NCBI GenBank assembly: GCA_030789695.1
Contig: CM061140.1
Location: forward strand, 82,026,422 to 82,090,421
Source of the DNA: Scilla litardierei
Lineage: Eukaryota; Streptophyta; Magnoliopsida; Asparagales; Asparagaceae
Length of the DNA: 64,000 nt
Direction of reading: 5' to 3'
Positions 22,990-33,956 of this stretch are shown piece after piece. Below the pieces are notes generated by a model. That model saw only the letters and a program-made list of their open reading frames with translations. It made no database searches and was not told the DNA's origin. Every line of letters begins with the position of its first letter. Positions within the stretch are counted from its first letter, which is position 1. Position numbers and translations under genes: made by a program.

Positions 22990-24470
22990 TAAGGGATGAA
23001 TATGCGACAAAACCCAATTTTTTTAACAACAAGTGCATTTTGCATGCGCCCAGGGTCAGTTCTTTATAACTGGAAAGAAGGATATGTGGTGCAAGCGGAG
23101 CATGAGATTTATTTAGTTCGCATCATGTTAGCCTTGTTAGTGTTTGTTGCAAGCTTGGTTTCCTTCCTACTGACCTTTTTGTTTTTCTAATTGAGCCAGA
23201 CTCGTTACTTGGCTTGGTTCCCTGGATCACGGATACAATGATCTTTGATTGCGGAAACATATTTGATTGAGTCGAGCAAAAACGTGTGCAAAGCATGCTA
23301 TACTCTATGTGGTGCACAAGCAATGTTGATGTCTGATCACATCTCATCATCTTCGTGGCATGCTTTACAGAATGGAAGACGCTATTTTTTTCAAATTATC
23401 GAATTGTTCAATGCCTTAAAATTATGGAGGTATTCAGGCCGAGCAAATCAAGTAACCGTAGTCCTTGATCAAATAAATAAAAACCTTGTTTTCGCAAGTC
23501 ATATAAGAAATTTGTTCATCTTCACTTTAATTTTTTGTTGTTGATAAACTGATGAATGACTGTATTTCTTGTGTATGTTCTGCTACAGCCAGTGCTCGAA
23601 TGAAGCAGCTCGTTCTCATTCATCACGAGTTCAATATTGTGGGGGGGGGGGGTGTTATTTTCAGTTCATACAGTTGAATCCTCAAATAATATCGTGTTGC
23701 TAGTAAAACAAGTTAGAGAATGGGGGACATCAGATATATAGTCCCCTTTTCATACAAATAATGTTCATCTGAACGAGCTTGTTTGTGGCTGTTCGGTTGG
23801 CGGAAAAACTTTGGTGGGTCTGTCCAAGTCACATCAATAACAAATTTGTAGCCGATTCTTCAATATCAGTCTACTATTTTATGATATATGAGTTTTTATT
23901 CGTCAAATCACGTTGCAATCATTTATAATTAATTATATGCCATGATGTGAAAATAAGCCATGCTTCAAGTGCTGCGTTTTAGCTCTAGCGAATCAGACAG
24001 CCTCCGAACAAAGCATATGCTCATCAGGGGACGTGGATCTGTGATGGGTTGAAGGTATCTGACCGTCTGTTCTCTTCTGTTTTGATTTGTTTTTATGTTT
24101 CATGGCATCCTTGTTGATTTCTTGTTTTTATGTGCTATATGTTATTGCAGAGTTCAGATTGCAGTTTGATTGTATCGATGCCACGAAATTTCTTCCTCTC
24201 TCTTTGGATGGTGACTTTTTTTTGATTCATCGAAAGAAAAAGTACATCATATCAGATAGAACCTCCGAGGTACCACTGCTTCCATTGCTTCCATTACATC
24301 CATATGAAGTATTGGGGATAAGGAAGTACTCTATTCCACCCAAAAGAACACAAAACTACATTTTCTCTCTCATGGGAATACAACCTTTCACTCTATTCCA
24401 TTTTTCCTATTCCTGGTGGCTGGACCCACCCACAGAGCTCATCATCTAAGTGGCAACCCATGGTCGCCAG
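22990..24470 (+). other. Unrecognised region with one membrane-like peptide and intron-like stretches
   Basis: ATG at 22996 opens a 64-codon frame whose last third is a strongly hydrophobic segment (LVRIMLALLVFVASLVSF). Further on are T-rich stretches ending in CAG (near 23588 and 24150) of the kind found at plant acceptors, and a frame at 24087-24449. They may be exons of a decayed gene, but I cannot name a family and cannot join the pieces. A 12-base G run is at 23641-23652. Confidence 0.2.
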
Positions 24471-24619
24471 AGCATCGGCACAAAATTTCGCCTCACTGAA
24501 AACACGTCGAAATGAGCATATGCTGAATCTTGATGCCAATTGGCTGATATCCAGAATTAAGCTCAGGAGAGGATGACATGAAAAATCAGGTGAATCAAGA
24601 AGGTGTAGAGCCACATGTG

Positions 24620-25150
24620 AATCCGATTATCATATAATATCAAGGAAACCCTTCCTCCAAGCAATCTCTATCCCCCATCGAAGAGTCTGAAGTTTCGCAT
24701 TCAAAATAGAACCATGAGCCGATGTATGCAGAGAAACCAAAGATCCAATTCCCTGCCTCACCACAGAGGATCCCCCCCCAGCACATGAGATCCCCGGATT
24801 CTCTTTGCTAGCACCATCGACATTAAGCTTGAGAACTCACCTAGGAGGAGGAGTCCAACTGATGATTGAAGAGTCTGAAGAAGTCACAGATGACCTTCCA
24901 AATATCTGAGTCACCTCAGATGCAGTAAGAGCAATATGCCTGGTAGTATTAGTACTTGTCATCAACAACCTCTGCAGGAGTGAAAACACGCCGGCACCTG
25001 TCACCCCAAATCTTCCATAGGCAGGTGGCGAAGAGTGTAACTTGATGGAAAGGCAAGCCCTTCTGATGGAAAATCCAGCGAGCCAATCTAAGAGCGGTAA
25101 AGTGAAGAAGTCATGAAACACATGCGTAGGAAAGAGTGCATCCCAAACAA
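24620..25150 (-). pseudogene. RNase H-like domain relic (probably from a LINE)
   Basis: The minus strand at 24840-24650 reads VLKLNVDGASKENPG, followed by CAGGGSSVV and LRWGIEIAWRKGFLDI. That is the pattern of the plant RNase H domain of LINE-type elements and of domesticated RVT_3 proteins. The Trp expected before VLKLNVDG is a stop (TAG, 24841-24839), and the upstream part to 25150 is frame-broken. It is not functional. Confidence 0.6.
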
Positions 25151-26084
25151 ACCTTGAATTCAGGCAGTGGCTCGTCTCAAAGATGTGAGCGCTACTCCCA
25201 AGTGTAGGAGATCGAACAAGTAATAATCCTGGTGAGTACAGGTATCGTATCCACAGGACAACTGACCTGTAAAACCATGAATTTAAGTTTATAAAGATTA
25301 ATAAAACTATAATAACCAACCACCTTTCAGAGATAGAATAATCGTGTTTAGGGTTTTAAATAATAAAAGATTTCCTAAGATTATTACGGTGAATTCGATA
25401 CTAGGGAACTAATGTGGAGAGTATGTGTTGGTTGTGATTTCGTTAGGGTATATGCAATCAATGATTATTAATATCTTTTCTATAACTCAACGTTTCATTC
25501 GGCTAGGGCATGAGAACGTTAAAAAGTATGGCGATAAAGCGCATAAAAACGTTCCAAAGAGTAATCACGTAAAATATCGATTTCATGAAAAAAATACACA
25601 CAAGTGCCCTCTCAGGTCATGATACGGCCTCTCGGATCGCATCACGAATAAGTATTACTTAGATCATATTCGATTCAAGCATGCACATGTCTCCGATTAA
25701 CATACTCCAATAGATTGTAAGTAGAAACCGACAAAATACGTGATTATAACATGAATATAGGGCGAAAAGATATCGAAATCAATGATTACAACACCATAAC
25801 TACATCAAAACCAACACATATGGAGATTAACTACGCATGTGGAGAATAGAAATCATATTCATTGACAAATACATGTTCAAAAGCTCAAAATACGTGAAGA
25901 ATACTCCAAATATAAGCCAAATACTCAATATACAAGGCAAAAGCTAGGAAAAATATCGCCGATTCTCTCCAAATAGACCCTAGATCTCCTTCAACAATTA
26001 GCATCCGCCTCTGTCTCCAGGGCCTCCAAAACTCACACACAAATACGGCTCTTAGAGCTCCAAATACGCCAGGTTTGTAAAAGA
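25151..26084. other. No gene seen; repeat-like sequence
   Basis: AT-rich. The stretch 25190-25265 (GTAGGAGATCGAACAAG, then GTATCGTATCCACAGGAC) looks like non-coding sequence of plant gypsy elements, from memory of similar repeats. I cannot delimit it. Confidence 0.25.
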
Positions 26085-27235
26085 AGGAAACGAACATAAG
26101 GTTTGTAAATTTCGTAAGTCCATATATGGTCTTAAACAATCCTCGAGGCAATGGTATATACGATTTCAGGAAGTTGTCTTATCAAATGGTTTTTCCATGC
26201 TTGATGAAGATAACTGTGTATATATCAAGAGGATTAAGAGCAAGTATGTTATTATGTCTCTATATGTAGATGACATTTTAATAGCCGGAAATGACAAGTG
26301 CTTTGTGATGGATATCAAGGCTTGGCTTTCATCAGTTTTTGAGATGAAAGACATGGGAGAAGCCGCCATATATCCTTGGAGTTAAGATTTCAAGGAATCG
26401 TTCGAAGAAATTTCTTTCTCTTTCACAAGAGACTTATATAAAGAAGGTTCTAGAACGTTTTAATATGCAGGACTGCAAGTCCATTGATACTCCTATAAGA
26501 AAGTGCGATAATTTATGTCTGAAATCATGTCCAAAGAACCAAAAGAAAAAGGAAATTATGGAAAAAGTTCCATATTCCAGTGCAGTTGGTAGTCTTATGT
26601 ACGCTATGATGTGTACAAGACCGGACATCTGTTTTGCCATTGGAATGGTAAGTCGTTACCAATCCAATCCAGGGCAAGTACACTGGAAAGCGGTTAAGAG
26701 GATATTGCGGTATCTTAAGGGAACTGCGAACTATGCTTTATGCTATCAAGGAGATGCCTTGAGGCTCGAAGGCTACACTGATGCTGATTGGGCGGGTGAT
26801 CTCGATGAGCGACGATCGACCTCAGGATATGTTTTTCTACTCAGATCTGGTGCTATATCCTGGAGTAGCAAGAAACAATCCTGCATCGCACTTTCAACTA
26901 TGGAAGCCGAGTTTGTAGCATTTAGCATGGCAGTCCAAGAGGCTGTTTGGCTTAGGAAATTCTTAGACAGGCTAATTGATGCAAGTGACTCAGGTGTTGT
27001 ACCTATACACAGCGACAGTCAAGCATCTATAGCCTATGTCAAAGATCCAAAATTCTATTGTAAGACCAAACACATTGATATCCGCTACAAATTTGCAAAA
27101 GACTTTGATAAGACCAAGAAGGTAGACATAAGGTACATATCTACGCATGAGATGATAGCGGATCCGCTTACGAAGGCGATCCCCAGAGATGTGCTTTACA
27201 AACACTTATCATCTCAAGGATTGCGTAAGAGCTGA
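26085..27235 (+). pseudogene. pol: Copia RT (C-terminal part) and RNase H
   Basis: RT is recognisable by SIYGLKQSSRQWY, the catalytic LYVDDILIAG (26259-26288) and FEMKDMGEA. A one-base insertion near 26369 breaks the frame. From 26465 an unbroken 256-codon stretch covers VPYSSAVGSLMYAMMCTRPD, GYTDADWAGDLDERRSTSGY, CIALSTMEAEFVA, HSDSQASIAYVKDPKF and KTKHIDIRYKF, the expected copia RNase H order, ending at TGA. It would copy element RNA into DNA and remove the RNA strand. Apart from the frameshift and missing 5' part it is well preserved. Confidence 0.85.
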
Positions 27236-28251
27236 GTTGTACCAATGTAAATTCTCATGTCTGTAAATGATCAAATTTAATAAAAGAATAAGTTCTTTTC
27301 GACATTGCATATGAATTTTTAAGAAATGTTTGTGTACATTTTTGAAATCTCAGCTATACTTTCTAGTATGTCGGATAGACTAAGGTTGGCTCTCTCACAT
27401 GAGCAACCGCCTTTATTCTATCAGACGGATAAAATAAAGATGCGACCTGTTTAAAGTCAAAATCGTCATACGGACGATTTAGAGTCATGACTTAAACAAA
27501 ATGGTCGTATGAAAGATCTGCATCATATGGATGCTTACAAAAGATCTAAGAGGATTTTTGAAATCCTATCTGTCTTATGCGGGATGTGGGTCCAGAAGAT
27601 TATTTGAGTAGTAAAAGGGACTCAAAGTCAGACATTGTGGTGCCTGGTTATCATCCTTACAACATCATTAAGACATACGCTCCCTGGGAAAGGAGTGATG
27701 TTGTAATACGTAATCATACTACATATACATTTTGACCATTGGGTTAGAATAGTAATTGTGTTTACTATTATGTGAGACCCAAAGACCACATGGGTCTTAA
27801 CTCATTACCCTTATGGACTCTAATTGGTTCCTTTAGATTTGACTGGGTGATTGCTATCTTAGCATGTTGCTTATGGACTATGGTCAATTCGGTCCGACGG
27901 GACATGTTAGAAAAGCGAGTCAGGTCAAGATCGAAAGGATCGCAAGAAGAGGAAGATTAATTTCATATTCACATTTGGACTTTGGAGATTCAAAGCTGGC
28001 CAGCCAATTGTAATCCAGATGGGATTCAATTGTTGAATATAAAGTATAAGAAATGTGAAGAAATAATCTAGGGTAAAGCATGCGTTGATCTACTCAACTT
28101 TGCACCTCGAGGAGTGTTGTGTATCTCTAACAAGTGCACAACAGCGGACTCTATGCGCATGACGGTCACACGGTCTATTTCTCGGTATGATAAACAGAAG
28201 AGTTAAAGGAAAATATGTTTCCTTACAATCCCCTCAAGTGTGAGTGGGAGA
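27236..28251 (+). other. 3' untranslated part of the copia element
   Basis: About 1 kb, no gene, ending in the polypurine tract GAGTGGGAGA at 28242-28251, next to the LTR. Confidence 0.65.
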
Positions 28252-28785
28252 TGTTGGATATGGACGACATGAATACACCCATGAGGGGATGTATGAGGGT
28301 ATACGGACCTCAGATGTCGCGTGCACGAAAGCGTGCATGAAGGGAACTTTTTCTCGTGTGAAAAGGACCACTCGATAAGTGGAAAAAGTCACTTTATAAG
28401 TGCATAAAGGCACTTGATAAGTGAATGAAGAAGAGGATAAATGAATGTGCTAATATAGGCTAATAAGCTTATATTTAGTTATTTCCTACAATAACTACCC
28501 CTAAAGCCTATAAATAGGACCCAAGTGTAAGGCATTCATACTACACTTTCCATGCCATAAGTTTGCATAAGGCATCTTATGTTCTTCTTCTCCCTTCCAT
28601 TAAAATCCTCTTCTAAATAGATATTTAGGCGGTGAAACGCTGCTTCGATCCTCCGTGACGAAGTACCGACCGTTGTGGCGAATCCGAGGGTGAAGTTCAG
28701 AGACTACGGTGCCGTATACGCAAGCGTAAGTCTATGTTATTCGATCCTAACGTCGTTGTTTTGACAGGATCCTACACTCCCAACA
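28252..28785 (+). repeat. 3' LTR of the copia element
   Basis: TGTTGGATATGG at the start and CTCCCAACA at the end, giving short TGTTGG/CCAACA inverted termini. A TATA box is at 28507. The upstream half has CACTT-containing repeats near 28375-28425 (GATAAGTG four times). No second copy is in the window. Confidence 0.78.
28507..28515 (+). promoter_or_regulatory. TATA box of the copia LTR
   Basis: CTATAAATAGG context in the middle of the LTR, about 250 bases from its start. Confidence 0.6.
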
Positions 28786-29480
28786 TCCTGAACCATCGTA
28801 CTAAGCCAAGTAGGGCAGTTGAATTTTGGCAAACGCAGGGCTGAAGTGATGTTCTTCTTCAGCGGGTCACGATCGTCCTCTGGATCAGAAAGAAAATAAG
28901 GGTGTGGTTTGTCGCTGCGACCCCGGGTCTGCCGACAGGTTGAGGCACTAGAGGAATCGACAAGACTCCCCTCCTCCGAACGATTAGGAGAGTGGAGGGG
29001 GGACATGATCACCGCTCAACTCTTCCAGGTCACATATCTCTGAGGAGGGTTACAGCTGTGATCTCGCGGGGCATCGGTCCTTTGCTTTCTCCAAGTCGTT
29101 ATGAGTGGAGCGGCGAGAGGTTCTTTCTTTATTGGGAGGTCCGAGACCCTATGGCCGCCCTGCAGAATGGTTGTTGTCGACCTTCCGATCACTATGGGTT
29201 CTGACTTCGTTGCCGAACATGGGTAGTTTCTATGATGGGAGAGCAGCGTCGAGTAGGTGGTCAACTTGGCGCTCCGAGTCCAGTTCTTCAGTCTTCTCAT
29301 TCCTTGGTGACAATTGTTGTTCCATCGTGGCGGCCTGCATCGACTGTCGCGTCAGACGTTCAATGGTAGAGGTTAATGCCTTAATGCTGGCATTAACCAC
29401 ATGCATGAACTTCAGGCGTTCAGTCTTCTCATGTTTTGCACCCGGTAATCGAACTTCGCCGTGCCCTACGGGCACGGGTT
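28786..29480 (-). pseudogene. gag: Possible decayed gypsy gag N-terminal fragment
   Basis: Overlapping minus-strand frames contain a Gln- and Met-rich stretch (IERLTRQSMQAATMEQQ near 29340) and, further on, a PLKKNITSALRLPKF / YDGSG-like passage near 28800. This resembles the start of Tat-type gag, but it is broken into three frames. The assignment rests on pattern memory only. Confidence 0.3.
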
Positions 29481-29536
29481 ATGACTAGTTATCTATAACG
29501 TGCGAATGAGAGGCAGACGGACACACACTAAGAGGT

Positions 29537-29586
29537 GGGGGGGGGAGAGAGAGAGAGAGAGAGTGAGTGTGTGTGTGTGTGTGTCC
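29537..29586. repeat. Compound microsatellite (G)n (GA)n (GT)n
   Basis: A run of G, then about ten GA units, then GAGTGAGTGTGT continuing as GT units. Simple sequence, about 340 bp upstream of the DUF247 start. Confidence 0.9.
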
Positions 29587-29774
29587 ACGCCCCCTCAAAT
29601 TATGGCAAACCACCCTTATCTTATTTAGCAAGTTTGATGTATCTCGGTTATTAAGCAATTATTTTTCTTCACTTGTCCCTTGTGTAGCAAGTTTGTTTGG
29701 AGCCAACCGAAGCCCTAAATTCTAATCTAATCCATTATCATTCGTACGGATTTAGAGACAGGGACAGAGAGAGC

Positions 29775-29800
29775 GGGGGTGGGGGTTGGGGGTTGGGGGG
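29775..29800 (+). other. G-run cluster able to form a G-quadruplex
   Basis: Four runs of five or six G separated by T or TT (GGGGGTGGGGGTT, then two more runs). It lies about 120 bp upstream of the DUF247 start, probably in its promoter or 5' UTR. Confidence 0.6.
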
Positions 29801-29883
29801 CAATAATTTCCTCTTCCCGGTCTCCTCAAAAGTCAAAACTATAGCTATCCCCTCTAAATTCTAATCTAATCTTTAGAATGCAC

Positions 29884-29909
29884 GAGAGAGAGAGAGAGAG
29901 AGAGAGAGG
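29884..29909. repeat. (GA)n microsatellite just before the DUF247 start
   Basis: About 13 GA units ending eight bases before the ATG. A GA tract next to a start codon is common in plant 5' UTRs, and on the other strand would be a CT tract. Confidence 0.9.
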
Positions 29910-29917
29910 AGTGCGAA

Positions 29918-31504
29918 ATGGAAGCCGAGGGCAAGTCTGAAGTGGTAATAGAAGTGCGCGAAGCCCTGGACGCAGGCCTGAAATCAGCGCTTCAGCCGAG
30001 CGTATCGCGAGGCGAAAAGAAGCAGCCGGCGACGGCCACCATCTTCAGAGTCCCTTCGGATTACCGCTACATGGATGAATTCACTTACACACCCAAATAT
30101 GTATCAATCGGCCCATACCACCACAGCGCCAGCAGCGACAACTGGATGCACGCCATCAAAATGCAGGCCCTCCGTGACCTACTGGACCGCGACCGCAACG
30201 GCCGACCTGTTGCAGATAACCTGGAAATGTATGCTGATATCGCCTTTCGTCGACTAGGCGACGTAAGGAAACAGTACGCCGAGGAGATTCGGCTAACTGA
30301 TTCTGCTTTGGTGCAGATGCTGGTGACTGATGGCTGCTTCATCATCGAGTTCTTGATAAAATGGTACCTCAATGATCGGCGTCTGAAGACGGACCCCATG
30401 AAGTCAGCCCTCCCGGTGATACGGGCAGACCTGCTGCTGGTGGAGAACCAGATACCCTTCTTCATCCTCGATGAATTTTTCAAAGCGGCCACTCTCACTG
30501 ATGATGATCGTGTCGGCCTCATGGAGCTCGCCCTTGCCTATCTATCGGGCGGCAGAGTTGGTGCCCAGACGGCGGTGGAATGCTACCGCAATTCTGAGTA
30601 CAATGCAGTCACGATTCAACACCTCCTCCATCTCTACCATCTCGTCTGCCTGGAACCCGATTTCGCCAAGCGGGTCAACAAGCGATCGACCCAGATGCAC
30701 ATCCAGAAGCTGATGTCGAGCTATTCCCCGTTGCCATTCTCCGCCATCGTTCGCTGCCTTGAATGGTCTTGCATTCGTGCTGTCTTCAGAGCTCTGTTCT
30801 GGTTGCTATCGAAGATCTGGTGGATGAGGGAAGCAATGTGGTTCCCCTACTTGCTGTTGTACTTTCTAGCAAAGAAATTAGGTCTCATCCAAAACGTACC
30901 CAGACGTAGCGCCCGCAGCCTGAATTTATCGGACGGGGTCCCAAACGCCCGGTATCTGCTAGACACGGGGTTCAAGTTCAAGAAGAAGGAACCGTTGACA
31001 AGCTTCTCTTATGTATCCCGAAAGGGGATGACAATCGAGATCCCGGCGCTCTCCAGAGATTGCACCCCGCTCGTCTTACTTAGGAATCTCATAATCTACG
31101 AAAAGCTAGTTAGGATATCGCAGCCCGATATTGCCTGCAGGGGTAGCAGCGTCACTAGCTTTGTGAAGTTCATAGATTGTCTCATAGCCACGGAAGAGGA
31201 TGTTGCCATACTCAAAGATTACGACATCATCGACAGGAGGTTCGGGGACGACAAGACTGTGGCCAGAACTTGGAGCCGCCTCTGCAAAGACGTCAGCCTC
31301 AACGACGACCACTATCTTAATAAAATGTTCTCCGATGTGATGGATTACTATGATCAAAACATCCATCGGGTCAGGTTCTATCAATGGAGGACTAGCAGTC
31401 CATGGGCCGCCATCTCCATGACTGCGGCGATCATCGGCGTTGTGCTCACCATCGCATCGACATTCTACACTATTTTTCCCTATTATCATCATTCGAGATC
31501 TTGA
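29918..31504 (+). CDS. DUF247 domain protein, 528 aa, single exon
   Basis: Plant-specific DUF247 (UPF0481) protein; biochemical role unknown. Family members are usually single-exon and membrane-anchored at the C-terminus. Motifs in order: FRVPSDYRYMDEFTYTPKYV (about 45-64), the YHH of the SIGPYHH motif (about 68-70), VTDGCFIIEFL (about 137-147), ADLLLVENQIPFFILDEFF (about 172-190), then SVTSFVKFIDCLIATEEDVA (about 410-429). Near the end a hydrophobic segment (about 497-521) is probably the membrane anchor. The frame is intact and the ATG (AAATGG context) follows a GA tract. Residues about 275-325 form an extra hydrophobic, Trp-rich stretch that I do not recall as typical. Two DUF247 genes control self-incompatibility in grasses; nothing here shows that this gene does so. 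Confidence 0.93.
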   Translation: MEAEGKSEVVIEVREALDAGLKSALQPSVSRGEKKQPATATIFRVPSDYRYMDEFTYTPKYVSIGPYHHSASSDNWMHAIKMQALRDLLDRDRNGRPVADNLEMYADIAFRRLGDVRKQYAEEIRLTDSALVQMLVTDGCFIIEFLIKWYLNDRRLKTDPMKSALPVIRADLLLVENQIPFFILDEFFKAATLTDDDRVGLMELALAYLSGGRVGAQTAVECYRNSEYNAVTIQHLLHLYHLVCLEPDFAKRVNKRSTQMHIQKLMSSYSPLPFSAIVRCLEWSCIRAVFRALFWLLSKIWWMREAMWFPYLLLYFLAKKLGLIQNVPRRSARSLNLSDGVPNARYLLDTGFKFKKKEPLTSFSYVSRKGMTIEIPALSRDCTPLVLLRNLIIYEKLVRISQPDIACRGSSVTSFVKFIDCLIATEEDVAILKDYDIIDRRFGDDKTVARTWSRLCKDVSLNDDHYLNKMFSDVMDYYDQNIHRVRFYQWRTSSPWAAISMTAAIIGVVLTIASTFYTIFPYYHHSRS

Positions 31505-32703
31505 TTGTCCTTTGGAATGTTGCATTCTAGATTGGCGTATCACATAGAAATCATGTGTGATGTCGTGGACTTGTATATGTCAATCAGTAGACTTGGCTTG
31601 TACTTAGCTATATAAGTTGGAAAGTGCTAAATACATCTCATAATTTGAGGTGCATGTTAATTTCCGTGCATAATTTACTATTTTGTAAAAGAAAAGAGTT
31701 TGATTAGACCTTGTGATTTGATATATTTACTCTTTTTTGGCTTAAAAAGGTACGTACACCTCAAAGTACAAAGTGTGTAAAGCAATTCTCTATAATTTGT
31801 AGGACACAGCTATATACACCTCAGCATTTTGAGATGCATGTACTTATATTTGCCCCATACAAAAGCAATTATATCATATCACTTTGTCCCACCTTCGCAT
31901 ATTTCCTCCAAAAATAGCAAATATTGACATTGATTTCTATATGCACCTCAAGGACTGAGGTGTATAGAGCAAATGCCTTCGTAGAATGATAATGTAAGTA
32001 TGGACATCAAAATTTTGTTGACAGAGGTGGGGACAAACTGGTACGATGACAAAATAATTTAATTCATACTTTCGTTTAAACAAAAGAGCAACTCTAAATG
32101 CACCCCGACTCAAACAAAAGAGCAATGCTAAATGCATATCAACTCTTGTGGTGTATATGTCAATCAGTAATCTAATCGGAGGCTTGGCTTGTACCTAGCT
32201 ATATAATTTGGAGAATTGCTATATACACCTCCAAACCGGTGTTTATAATCATTGTATTTCAAAAATTGGAAACAAAATAGGAGAGAGGAAGTGTGTGAAG
32301 TGACATTTGATTGATGATTTTTTCCATATTTGAAAAAAACTTGAATGCATGCACCACATTTTTGCGGTGTAGACCGCCATTCTCTATAATTTGTAGAATG
32401 ATAATTTATGTATGGGCATCCAAATTTTGATGATAGATGTGGGGACAAACTGGTATGATGAAAAAATAATTTAATTCATTCTTTGGTTAAAACAAAATAG
32501 CAATGCTATATGCACCTCCTATATGCACCTCAACTCTTGCGATGTATGGTATTTTTATAAAAAGGTAAAAACATTTCACATCAGTATCCCATCACAGGAC
32601 ACTGATGTGACATTTGTTTCCGTTTTTGGTAAACCAAGACAATACATCGCATTTTGCACGGTGTATTTATGCTCAAACAAAATTGAAATTATTCAAAAAT
32701 TAT
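31505..32703. repeat. Duplicated MITE-like sequence with CACCTCA hairpins
   Basis: Two blocks are repeated: 31579-31640 with 32158-32221, and 31979-32108 with 32392-32521 (about 412 bp apart). A near-perfect hairpin (CTATATGCACCTCA and TGAGGTGTATAG arms, 5-base loop) is at 31937-31967, and many further TATA-CACCTC words occur in both directions. This looks like nested or tandem copies of a small non-coding element beside the DUF247 gene. No TSD was defined. Confidence 0.55.
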
Positions 32704-33467
32704 TCAAAAATTATTCAAAAGGTAACAATAATTTTTGGAGGTAGCGCAGAAAATGCTAACTCCGGTCCAGTGGCGCTTTGTAGGTGTAAAGCTGTATCTG
32801 TCAAGTAATTTTACTACAAATGCTATATCGGGACATGTGCAGTTAGCTAGATAAAGAAGTGCTCCAATTGCACTTAGATACGGGTCTCCCGGACCAAGAA
32901 TTTTCTCCCCTTCTTCCAGCAAACGGAAGGGGTCTTTATGTATATCCAAAGAGCGTGCTACCATAGCTGTACTTAGTGGATGATATTGGTCCAGATGAAA
33001 TTTTTGTAGTAATTTCTTGTTATTTGTGGTTTAATATAACAGGATATCATCTTTCAGATGTTCAATCTATAAGCCAAGACAGAATTTCGTGTTGCTTAGG
33101 TCTTTCATTTCAAATTCTTTTGTCATGCTTTCAAATATCTCAGTCATCTCTTCAGGTGATCCAATGAGATTTAAGTCGTCTACGTAGACTGTAATAATTA
33201 CAAATCATGTTCCATTTGCTCTTATAAAGATGCAAGGTCAGACTTCATTATTGGGAAATCCTTGTTGTATAAGGAATTCGATAAGTCTGTTATACCACAT
33301 TCTGCCCGATTGTTGATCTTCGTAGCATAACAGAATAGACATCTGATGTCGTTCTTTTAAAGTGTGTGGCAATCGAAAGGCATCAGGAAGTTTCATATAA
33401 ATCTCTTTATCAAGATTTCCACATAGATATGCAGTCACAAACATCCATTAGATGCATATCTAATCCT
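32704..33467 (-). pseudogene. pol: Decayed copia RT fragment, host of the SIRE-like insertion
   Basis: The minus strand from 33467 reads LMDV-TAYL (one extra T breaks the frame at 33440), CGNLDKEIYMKLPDAF, MWYNRLIEFLIQQGF, then VYVDDLNLIGS (about 33185) with stops nearby. It continues with PYLSAIGALLYLANCT and PDIAF near 32880, and decays at about 32735. It is a different copia lineage from 26085-28785. The element starting at 33468 interrupts it, so this fragment is the older layer. Confidence 0.82.
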
Positions 33468-33956
33468 TGTAAGGATCGCCTTACCCTTGCAATACTAACA
33501 ACACACACTAGAGGGGGGGGTGAATAGTGTAATGGCAATAAAGTTGTCCAATTAAAATTAAACCGGCAAATGCGGAATTATAAATGCAAGAGGAATTAAA
33601 AGGCACAATCAATCCAAACGTAAACACACAGTTTTATCCTAGTTCCCCAAACTTGGGTACCTCCAGCCACACCAATATTCACTATATTCCCACACAGAGA
33701 AGTAAATACAAATCTCACAAGGAGATACCCCACAAAGAGGATTTATGCCCTACACAAGGACCCAACCAATCCTACACGAGGATCAAGACTCCCACACAGA
33801 GAATCACTAACTCTCACTCAGAGAATTAGGGTTAGCCCTACACTAGGACACTAGAACTCCCACAAAGAGAGTTACTCCTACAAAGAGAGTTATTCCCACT
33901 AAGAGAATAAACCTAGCCCCACAAAGAGACAAACTCCCACAAAGAGAGTATCCTAA
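33468..33956 (-). repeat. SIRE-like 3' LTR, part 1
   Basis: Matches 52244-52434 over their shared start (TGTAAGGATCGCC). From about 33675 it is a run of imperfect CACAAAGAGA-type repeats, which continues at 37165 beyond the solo LTR. Confidence 0.85.

Larger units (their letters stand above)
26085..28785 (+). mobile_element. 5'-truncated Ty1/copia retrotransposon with 3' LTR
   Basis: Begins inside RT (EHKVCKFRKSIYGLKQS), continues through RNase H to a stop at 27235, then about 1 kb of non-coding sequence, a polypurine tract (GAGTGGGAGA) and a 534-bp LTR with TGTTGG and CCAACA ends. No 5' LTR, gag, protease or integrase. The 5' truncation could come from deletion or from a later insertion. 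Confidence 0.82.

Noticed and set aside
33584..33829. 81-codon Thr/Ser/Pro-rich frame
   Set aside because: It is the translation of imperfect CACAAAGAGA-type LTR repeats.
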